NCBI GenBank assembly: GCA_037893245.1
Contig: JBAIAA010000352.1
Span: 2,108,001-2,172,000 of the forward strand
Length of the DNA stretch: 64,000 nt
Direction: 5' to 3'
Source of the DNA: Crossaster papposus
Lineage: Eukaryota > Echinodermata > Asteroidea > Velatida > Solasteridae
In this document: in pieces, positions 39,701-50,700 of the stretch
How the letters are laid out: every line of letters begins with the position of its first letter
How positions within the stretch are numbered: position 1 is the first letter of the stretch
Made by a program: the position numbers and the translations under genes
The notes under the pieces: generated by a model
What the model was told of the DNA's origin: nothing
The model's input: only the letters and a program-made list of their open reading frames with translations
Database searches by the model: none

Positions 39701-42700
39701 GCCCTGTTGTGTCAACATTTCATAATGATCACATTGTTTTTCTCCCCATCCTTACAGTCATTCTCACGCCATACGGGCTGAGTGGCGTACTGACCGGCCC
39801 CTCCTACAAGGCAAACCACTCGGTCAGTCGGCGCATCCTGAATGAGTGGCGTCACTTCTACCCCATCAAGTTCCAAGGGGAGGAGGAAGCGGGCCGGGAC
39901 ACGCCCCCTGAGGAGGAGAGCCAGGAGGATGGCATGCCGGCCGTGGTCGATGTTCTCGTCGGTAAGTGTATAGCGAGCGACTGATTGTTTAGGGATGCTG
40001 CCTTGACCCGACTTGGTATCGTGCCTGAGCAACTTTGCACTTTTTTACCGAACCCGCGTGGTTGCTGGATCATATCTCGCCAACAGGGAATCGTGCCTGA
40101 CCAATTTGGGATCTTCCTTACCAAGCTGGGATCTGGCTTGACCAAATTTAAATCTGGCTCGACCCATTTGCAATCTGGCTCGACCCATTTGCAATCTGGC
40201 TCGACCCATTTGCAATCTGGTTTGACCCATTTGCAATCTGGTTTGACCCATTTGCAATCTGGTTTGACCCATTTGCAATCTGGCTCGACCCATTTGCAAT
40301 CTGGCTCGACCCATTTGCAATCTGGCTCGACCCATTTGCAATCTGGCTCGACCCATTTGCAATCTGGCTCGACCCATTTGCAATCTGGCTCGACCCATTT
40401 GCAATCTGGCTCGACCCATTTGCAATCTGGCTCGACCCATTTGCAATCTGGTTTGACCCATTTGAAATCTGGTTTGACCCATTTGCAATCTGGTTTGACC
40501 CATTTGCAATCTGGTTTGACCCATTTGCAATCTGGTTTGACCCATTTGGCATCCAGCAAAATGATTGCGCTAGATATCCTGTAATTGTTTTTTTGAAAAA
40601 TTGAATTAACAAAAAAGATATCATGATTGCCAGATGGCGATCACGAAAAGAACAAGAACAACTGCCCAACGCCGGTTGAAAACTCTGGACCGGTCAGTTA
40701 AAAGATATTTACTATAAAATACAACCCCGAAATCAATCCATTCCTGATAATTCAAACAATTTACAATAGTGTATCCCACAACAATGTGGATATAGCAAAC
40801 ATGTTGGCTAGGTTCTGGCAAAATAATTTGTAGTAACAAGAGTCGACTGTATTATCCTTGCTGTTGAACTAGACATTCATACCGTTACTCCTGGGTGGAG
40901 AGAGTAAGCCTGCAAGTTTGCGGTTATCAAATTAACCGTGTAACCGTTGTTTTGCGGTTACGGTTGACGGTTAACCGTAACCAACATTTATAAAAAACAA
41001 TAAAAAAAATAAAAATTAAAATAAATTGAATAAAATAATTTAATAAAAAGAAAAGAAAAAAATGGGCTTGCATTGCATATTTAATTAGCGCTGCTTCATC
41101 AAGGAATTTAGTGTGTGCGCGTAGTACGTGTTGATAATCGCAGTTCTGTGATTGCTAATTGTCTGCATCAAATCTTATACATGTAGGCTGACTGGCTATA
41201 TGTTAGATAAGCTATTAGAAATGTCCATACAAATTTTAATCAATTGTACTATTTGTGACCTCCAAACAAAAAAGGTAACCGAACAGGAAATATGTAACCG
41301 TGTAACCGTTTGAACGGTCGGTTAACCGTTTAACCGGCATTGTGTACACGTAAAGTGTCTTTCCCAAGGACACAAGCACCATGTTCCCCATCAGGGTTTC
41401 AAACCCTCATACCACGGCACACGGGTTTGAACACTGTAACCATTGGGCCACGTCGCTCTATAGAGGGCTCATTTTGCAGTCAACACAAAAGAAAAAGTAC
41501 ACTAAAGCCTAACGTGTCCCCTCGTAACGTAAATGGCTCGGGATCCTCGTTGCCTGTGCTTGCATGACTCAGAATTAGGCCGCAGTGCCTTTTTGTTTCC
41601 CCCCTTCATGTCCCAGACCCTGAGTCGTAGCTTAATCCGTCCTGATTCATTTGATCCGGTGAAGGGGCCCCTACCAGCCTTGACAATCGGGACAAGTCTG
41701 GCCGCAGTACATGTATCAGTGGCATGGTTTTACACGTAATTCCCTGCTCGTGACAGACTTGTCAAACTTTTGTTTTACCTATCCCCCACCCCCCCCCCAA
41801 CCCCCTCCCCCCCCCCCCCAACCCCCTCCCCCCCTCCCACAAAAAAGCGAGACGGACCCAACAAATCTTACACGGAAATATTTGTTCCACATTTCAGCAT
41901 CATGTGAACATTTGTTTTTTTGACACGGCATGACAAAGTTAACTATTTTTAGCTCAGTGTAAATATTTTTTGGAAGAATCTGAACTTAGTCTCTTAACCA
42001 AACCGAAAGTCATTTCCAAGAGATAGTTTGGCTGGTCTGTTCAATTTGAACATACAAAAATGTTGTCCTGCTAATTCTTATTGTGCTTAAAAAAAAAATC
42101 AAGGCAAATTTTTTTTTGGCGCAAAGCTAAATCAACCACAATAACCATCTCTGCCCTCACAGGTACCCATTTTAATACTCCTGGGTGGAGAGAAGCAATG
42201 ACTGACAAAGTGCCTTGCCCAAGGGCACACGCACCATAGTCCCAGGCAGCACTCGAACCCCCAACAAAATGTAGCTTTACCTACAAATTCAATGCTCCAG
42301 ACCACGAGGCCACGGCACTCCACACATTTCATGAAATTTAATAATTTCAAAAAATGACAGCAAGCCAGAAGGAATAATTTTGTAGCGAGTTTAAAGGTTG
42401 GATACACCAGTTGCAGATATCGAAAAAATTTACTACCGAATTTTTAAGAAATAGCTTACTTATCTGAAAGTAAATAATGATTCTAGGCATCCAGTATAAT
42501 GATTGCGCTAAATATCCTGTAATTGTTATAGAATTCTAAAAATAAAAATTTGCGGTCGCCAGACGGCGAGCGAGAAAAAACACAAATAACATAAGAATAA
42601 CTGCTCGACGCCGGTTGAAAACAAACGCTGTTTTCGTGCTTTTCTTGGCATCCATGATTGTAAAAACTTCGGACAGGTCAGTTAAATGATATTTACAATA

Positions 42701-44682
42701 AAATACAACTCCTCAAATCTACCCATTCATTATAATTCAAGCAATTGCCAATGGTGTATCCGACCTTTAAGTGTCAATATCTTTACAACCACCAGTACAT
42801 GTACCGTAATTTCCTGCGGACAAGGCGCTCGACGGTTAAGGCGCAGGTCACCCCAAAAAATTCAAACGTCAACAGATAAAGCGCACCACCGAATAAGGCG
42901 CATGCTTGAACGCACTATTCCAAGCAAGAATTAAACCGTAACCATTATCTGGTCCAGGGTAAAACATTTTTTTTTAAATGTTCGAGGGCTCCATTTTCAT
43001 TTTTTTTTAAATGTTCGAGGGCTACTTTTTTTCCATTTTGGGGGCTACTTTTTCATTAATTAACAAAAGGATACAATTTGCTGAGTACTTGAGTTTATCT
43101 GGCACGCAAACAATGTATGAAAACTTAAGATAAGGCGCAGCGATGTTTTTGTGGTCCAGAAAGTCGGATAAGAAGCATCTTTACCGCAGGAAATTACGGT
43201 ACATGTACTTGTAAGCTTTTCAACAGTATTTTGGTTGGTTATTTTGTTGATAGCCGTAAAACGTGTACTTTAGCTTCAGGTTAATTTTGGGATGCACTTG
43301 TTCTCGAGAGACCCACGGCACAATTCCTTGTTCCACATATACCCTCTGCCAGTCATTGCCACATCCTGTCTTGGGAGGAAGTGGGTTGGGTGGGGGGGGT
43401 TGCATGTCCAGCACTCTTCTGACAAGTGGCGGGTAGCGCGCTGGACAACGTCCGACACGGCCCCGTCATGTCTGTCCCTTCCAGCTTCAAAGTTCAAATG
43501 TCACCCATTTCCCAGAAGTAGGTGCTTCTGTCAGGATTCTTCCTGACCAAACAATCTCAAAATTGTAAAAACACTGTCAGAGCTTATGGTTCAAAGCTGA
43601 AGTATACCTTTTGCAGCTTACTAAAAGAGTAACCAAACAAAATGCTGTGGAAAAGCTTACTTGTTGCAAAGATTTTAATCCGACACTAAACCTCCTGTGA
43701 ATATTACTTCTTGCATGCTGTTATTTGGGGAACAAAACAATAAAAAGAGATTATTTCCAGAGATTCATCTCAGAGGCACATTTTTGGAAATTTCTATTAG
43801 TAATTGGTTTTGTAATTCGTTGAATGGTGCGCACAAGCGTTGTAACGATGCACCTGGGGCCAATTTCATAGAGCCGTCCGACGATTACAAAAATAACAAG
43901 AACAACATACTGGTAAGAACCACTGCCTGACGCCGGTTGAAAACAAACGCCGTTTTTTTCTTGCTTTTCTCAGCTTCCATGATTGCAAAACTTTGGACAG
44001 GTCAGTTAAACGATATTTACTATAGAATACAACCCACTAAATCCACCCATTCTTGATAATTCAAACAATTACCAATGGTGTATCCTACCTTTAACCAGTT
44101 CGCGCCGGATGACGTATATAAACGTAAAAATTTCCCCAAATTCAAAACGGATGACGCATAAACACGCCAAGTTCAAGTGTCTGTCAGCAGCGAGCAAGGC
44201 CGGAAATGCGTGGGTGTGCTTCCCGGCACTATCGGCCTGAACCAGCTTCAGATCGAGTGTCGTTAAAAATAATCCCGCCCGTCGGCTCAGCGATGTTAAA
44301 ATAATCCCGGTGCAAACTGGTTAATGAATTGGTCTGTTACCTGGTTGAACATTGACAAAAGAAATACCTTTATGTATAACCTTGCGACCTGACCTTGAGA
44401 CAGTGCGACCTCTAATTTACATTGGTGGTGACATTCGTTAAACTTGGCGACATCTTGGCTTTGCCAATACCTCAGGCCACATTTCTGACCGTGAAAACCA
44501 ATAGGGTCGTTAATCAGTGCGCTACGAGCTGTGTGTACATTGTATGTTGTGCCAAAAAAACCAAAAAAAAAACGGTCCTTGCATGTTATCAGTTGAACAG
44601 GAAACTGGTTGATCAGTTTGTGGTGACTGAGTTTCCTGGGGATTTGAAGGGGAGGGAGGTTTGAAGGGGAGGGAGGGTGGGT

Positions 44683-44723
<41 letters not shown>

Positions 44724-47700
44724 GGTGGTGAAGAAGGAAGAGAAATGAGTTAGAAAGGCACAACATCAAGAAATAAGCAGAGTGATATTCAAGCTAGCCA
44801 TAACACCACAAGTGCCTCAATAACTTTGTCGTTAATTTACCTCTTTCCGTGATGTATTGTCCCAATAAAAGAGTATGAATCAATGCAGTTAAATGGGACA
44901 CCCTCCCCCCACCCCCCCCCCCCCCCCCCCAACCCCCCCCCCCCCCCCCACCCCCCCCCCCCCCCCCCCACCCCCACCCCCCAACCCCCCACCCCCCCAC
45001 CCCCCAACCCCCACATCATCAAAATGTGGTTCGCTTCACTGCATCACAGCCGTTATGTACTCGGCGTAATAGCCAACGTGAATTCGATAGTTGAACACAT
45101 TTGCGAAATGTGTGAGTGGAATGTCCTTTGCGACGTAAATTAATCGCTTTCGTGTTTCGCGTGAAGTATAAAGTAGCCTTTCTTTAAATTTGGGGCTAGA
45201 ACTTGCATACATCAGAGGGGTTCGGGCAAAATGAGACGACACTTGGCAGAGGTTGAAATGAGGGTTTTTAGGTATTAGAGAAGAGGATACAATGCTCCTT
45301 ACAATGCTGTTTGTTGCACTTCAATTGGACATTCCATCAAGTTATGGCTGTTTAAAATGTCAATCTTTTTTTCTTGAAAACACTTTTATTGCACTACTTC
45401 CACACTATTTCTTAACAAAAAATAGCTAAGAGGCATGCTAAAGATTACAAATATCAATTAATAATTTTTTTTTTTTTTTTTTAATTAGCCATTATTCATT
45501 ATTTTGCAATTTTCTCCATTATGCCCTGTGCCTAGTTCTGTCTCATTTCGCCAGGACGCCTCACACATTATGTAATTGCATCCAGTACATGTTATGGCCA
45601 GAGATTTTGATGACTCATTTCGCTGAGCCGTATCGTAGCGTCTTAAACGCTGTCCCGGACTCTGACCCCATGTCCATACAGATTTGGCAACTGCACGGAA
45701 CAAGGATTCACTCCGCACCTTTCTTAGACTCCTCCGGTTTTTGCAAGTCCACAAGTTGTCAGGCCTATAATTGGTCCTTTTTTTTGTTGTCTTCGCCCGT
45801 TCCCACTTCCTTATCCTAGGATGCAGGTGAACTTCAATTTTGTACCAATTTTGGTTGTGTCTGTGACACGGGTCAGTGTACACGTACAGAATGCGCAGCG
45901 TGCGGTCGCGTGCGCACAGAGAGTGCATGCGTTGATCGTTGGTGGTAATCTATCCCACAATGCTTTGCATTTTTTTCCAGGGATGTACCCGACAGCTAAG
46001 TCCGTCACGAGTCCCCGGAAAGACAGAGTTGTAACAAGTCACATTTGTGACTTGGAGTCGAATCGTTTTAACCAGTTTGCGTATTTTTTTTTAACGAACA
46101 TTGACCCCAGCGGACCCAGGTCGGCAGTCCGTAGGCAGCACACCCACACATGCCAGCTGCGAGTTGGTCGCTGGCAGATATTTCTGGCCCCGCTCCGAGT
46201 TGCTCGTGGCGTGTTTTTGAGTCATCCGTTTAGATTTTCGTGTATGTACACGTTAAGACACGTCCTCCGGTGCGAAATGGTTAAAGAAGTGACTCTAGCC
46301 GAGTTGAGTCATTGGGTCAAGAAAGTCGAGTTGAGTCACATGTATAGTCGAGTTGAGTCGCAGGTGTAGTCGAGTCGAGTCGCAGGTGTAGTCGAGTCGA
46401 GTCGAGTCACATGTGCAGTCGAGTTGAGTCGCATGTGTTATCGAGTTGAGTCACGTGTGTAGTCTAGTTGGGTCACATGTGTTGTCAAGTTGTGTAGTCG
46501 AGTTGAGTCGCATGTGTAGTCGAGTTGAGTCACATGTGTAGTCGAGTTGAGTCGCATGTGTAGTCGAGTTGAGACGCACGTGTAGTCGAGTTGAGTCACA
46601 CGTGTAGTCGAGTCGAGTCACATGTGTAGTCGAGTCGAGTCGAGTCACATGTGCAGTCGAGTTGAGTCGCATGTGTTATCGAGTTGAGTCACGTGTGTAG
46701 TCTAGTTGGGTCACGTGTGTAGTCTAGTTGGGTCACATGTGTAGTCAAGTTGTGTAGTCGAGTTGAGTCGCATGTGTAGTCGAGTTGAGTCACATGTGTA
46801 GTCGAGTTGAGTCGCATGTGTAGTCGAGTTGAGACGCACGTGTAGTCGAGTTGAGTCACACGTGTAGTCGAGTCGAGTCACATGTGTAGTCGAGTCGAGT
46901 CGAGTCACATGTGTAGTCGAGTCAAGTTGAGTCACATGTGTTGTCGAGTTGAGTCACATATCTTATATCTGTCTCATATCTTGCTTCATATGACTCAATG
47001 AGATACGAAATTTGAAATTTATTTAAATTTACCATGTCAGTTTCTCTTGAGGTTTAATTGTGTAATGTAAATTTTTTGCTGGACCTAATTATAACGGGAG
47101 TCGGTGTCCGAAAATTTGGCACTAAACTAATTTAACCTGGCCCAGATTAATTTTTTTTTTTTTTTTTACAAATTTGTTAGTGACTAATGTCTGTGTTCTT
47201 TTGTTATTTTCTCCTTTTTTCCTAGCCGGGGTGCGAATGTTGTACCCCTCTGCCTACGTCCTGGTACCCCAGAGTGAAGAGATGGCCCACGTACCCATCG
47301 TGCCCATGCCGGGTACCACCTACCTGCCTCCTCCCCCAGCCCAGAATGTGGGGGCCAGAATACATGGCATCACGGCTGCAGGTTGGTTGACCGTTTCCTC
47401 AGCATTTTTTTAAACCATCGTTTTAAATTGGAAATTGATTGTAGACAATCCCATCAAAGATGTACAAGTATCAATGTATCTTCGCGCAGCTTAGCAATTG
47501 TGGACATTTCTTTGTATCTGTGTAGTTAAGATAATCTGTCAAAAATACTAATTTTATTTGCACCGTGAAAATTGCTTCAACCCTATTTTTGTTATTGCGA
47601 TTCCCTTGAGAGTTCCTCTTTATTTTTGCCACAAATGACCATCACAAAAATCCACCGCAAAGTCTCCCAGTCCAAATTCAACTTACAAGCTTTAAATTTA

Positions 47701-50700
47701 CTTGTGACTTGACTTGCGATGGACTTGCGATTTGCATGCGACTGGAGTTTGTGTTGGACGCGACTGGACTTGTGTTGCATGCGACTGCGTCCGGGCTGTT
47801 TGTATTGTGGTCTTTATGTGCAGATATTGAATCTGTGGTCTTGCAGAGGACAGTGACCCTAAAATTGATCATAGACTAAAATCTTTATTTTAAGCTGACA
47901 AGTGTCTGGTTTAGGGTTAAACTCTAGCCCAAGTTGGACTCCTCCGTTGTGTACAACGCGACGGAGTCCAGGGTATCAATTTCTCCTGCCGTAGCGAACT
48001 GTAATTCCAGACACAAAAAAGATGTATAAAACGAAATTTCATCTTCCTTTATCAGGTAAAAATATGAAACAAATGTGTTGTAAAATGTTTCGCTATGGCA
48101 GGATAAATTGATACCCTGGACGTCAGTCGTAATGCAATGAAGAACGTCGTCCAACCTGGGCTAGGTTAGACTCTAACCCTACCCCCTCCCTTTTTTCCAT
48201 TTTTACAAAAAATGCTCAAAAATAAACAAAATGACCCTTCAATTTTTCTCTTTGATAGCCATGTCGTCCATCTCGCTGACTCCGCCCACTTCCCCGCCCG
48301 ACCAGCCCTTACCGGGCGAGGCCAAGATCACCATGGTGTCGTCGGGCGTGTACCCACACAGCGTCCCCCAGGACCCCGGGTCTCTGTACGCTGCCGAGTC
48401 GTCGGAGCTGTCTCCCCAGACGCTAGCGGGTCGCGTGGCCTGCCGTATGTGGCGGGAGCTGACTGTGTCGGCTGATACCCCGCCACAACAGCAGCAACAG
48501 CAGCAACAGCAGCAACAGCAAGTGGTTGCGTAAGTTTACCCTAAAGGCTACTTGTTTTGTCCCACAACACCCAAAAATAAAATCTAATGGATTTTTTTAA
48601 ATTAAATAAGTTAATAGGGCCTAATATTTCGATCTTAACAAGATCTTCTTCAGAAACAAAATAGCTGTGTACAAGAAATAAACTTCCAAGAGCTTAGTGC
48701 AGGCAGAGCACAAGTGGTATGCGATTAGTGAAATGAAGCTTATGTTGCAGTTGACATACGTTAACTATTTCTGAAAGCTTGCAAATGTCCTTCTTTTATC
48801 CTGATTTTTTTCTCATTTTGTTTCTACTATTTTACTATCATTTTGTTCCTAACAAAGAAATTTTTTTTACGTTTAACCAGTTCGCGCCGGATGACGTATA
48901 TAAACGCAAAGTTTTCCCCAGATTCAAAACGGATGACGCATAAACACGCCAGGAGTAAGGCCGGAAATGTCTTTCAGCAGCGAGCAAGGCCGGAAATGTC
49001 TGTCAGCAGCGAGCAAGGCCGGAAATGCGTGGGTGTGCTTCCCGGTACTATCGGCCTGAACCCGCCTCGGATCCAGTTTCGTAAAAAAATAATCCAGCGC
49101 GTCGGCTCGGTGATGTTAAAAATAGTCCCGGCCCGAACTGGTTAATAACAAAAATGTGTAAAGTTGGTTAAATAGTTTAGGGGAAAAAAATATATAAAAC
49201 AGTTAGTATTTTATAAAGAAATAGACCTCACACTTGACATTTTCTCTATTTGGACCCGTTTACAGCGCACCTCCTGTTGATCAGAATAGTCTGCAGGCCG
49301 AAGACGGATCCACAGCAACGACAACGACCACGACCGCGGCGGAAACCAGGAGCACGGCGACCAACACCACCGTCACGTGGGACTTCAACGATCCATCCAC
49401 CAGGGCAAACTGCAGCTGCTCAAGGTCAGGTTGATTTCAGGGGGGGTCATCGTGTCGTTTAGTAGAAATCACCCCTCCCCAACCTTTATATACATACATA
49501 CATACATGTAGGAGAACATCAGAAACATTCGTGCTTTTGGGAATTTGGCGATGGAATTTGGAGAGTCACTTTGTGTTTGCAAATCATACACGTATGTACA
49601 TTTAGTTTGCAATTAAAATACCATGTTGAACATTTGCAAGCTAATTTTTGTTGAAAGAGGGTTTTGATTTATGCCTTGTGGTGGACTTTTGATTTGACTT
49701 GTGACGGACTTGTGACGGACTTGTGATTTGACTTGTGACGGACTTGTGATTTGGCTTGTGACAAACTTGTGATTTGAGTAGTGATTCGACTAGTAATTTG
49801 ACGTGGTATTGGACGTGTGATTGGACGTGTGATTTGTTTTGTGGTGGACGTGGGATTGGACGTGGGATTGGACGTGGGATTGGACGTGGGATTGGACGCG
49901 GGATTGGACGCGGGATTGGGCGCGTGATTGGACGCGTGATTGGACGCGTGATTGGACGTGTGATTTGTTTTGTGGTGGACGAGGTATTGGACGTGGTATT
50001 GGACGTGGTATTGGACGTGGTATTGGACGTGGTATTGGACGTGGGATTGGACGTGGGATTGGACGTGGGATTTTATATGTGGTGGACTTGCAAATGTAGG
50101 CAGAAAACCTTTTTGGAATTCAAACGGAGGAAATGCCTGCAAGAAGTGGATAAAATGATTGACACGTTAACGTTGCCCTCGTATGTAGAAAAGATTTCAA
50201 AAGTTGTTTTGATAACTATACAGATCATGACAGATCATGACAGATCATATACAGAAATCATAGTCGTGGATTCATCTTTGCTATTATTCGCAATGTATTA
50301 ACACATTTCACTTGTTCCCTATTGGGATAAATTGTTTACGACCAAATCCACAAGTTGCTCGTAAATAACTCCACATTTGCCTATCTTGAATGCACAGACA
50401 CGTACATCCCTATCGAATAACAACCACGCGGCAATATTTCCTTATTGCATGTATGTGGGTCTCTACCGGAAATAGTTTAGGTTTGTAACTTGGCAGATCT
50501 GACACACAGGAAGTGAATATGTCACCTTTAAATAAAAGCCTCTATCAGATAAGTCACCGTGTGCCCCTTTAAAGTGGGCAGGGATTTTGCCTTAAATTGA
50601 ATAGGGATTGTACCGTACATGTAGCTTAGGGATGTAATTTGTGTATTTCACTTTAGGTTAAAGGGGCTGTTTCAGTACCCATAGCCTAAGTTATAGTATG

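Larger units (their letters stand above)
36928..39757 (+). other. MED13: MED13 intron, 2.8 kb
   Basis: It contains a contiguous block of three elements (family C, family A, and the GGTCACACTGTCACG element) at 37003-38546, and a family-B copy at 39322-39565. I see nothing identifiable in 38550-39320. Confidence 0.8.
39962..47225 (+). other. MED13: MED13 intron, 7.3 kb
   Basis: It holds the 21-bp minisatellite, a SINE split by a hAT MITE, a second SINE piece, family A and B copies, poly-G/C tracts and the 22-bp minisatellite. I see nothing identifiable in 41470-42170, 43210-43850 or 45020-45960. Confidence 0.8.

Noticed and set aside
40140-40547. CRISPR-like regular array
   Set aside because: Units are contiguous with no unique spacers, and the DNA is animal nuclear.
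39858-40669. Long open frames (166-233 codons) on both strands
   Set aside because: They come from a 21-bp minisatellite whose period is divisible by 3. They overlap each other in several frames and lie in an intron; not genes.
49669-50301. Open frames with WTWD, IGRG or SNPT repeats
   Set aside because: Product of a 12-bp tandem array, open in several frames; no start context or homology.
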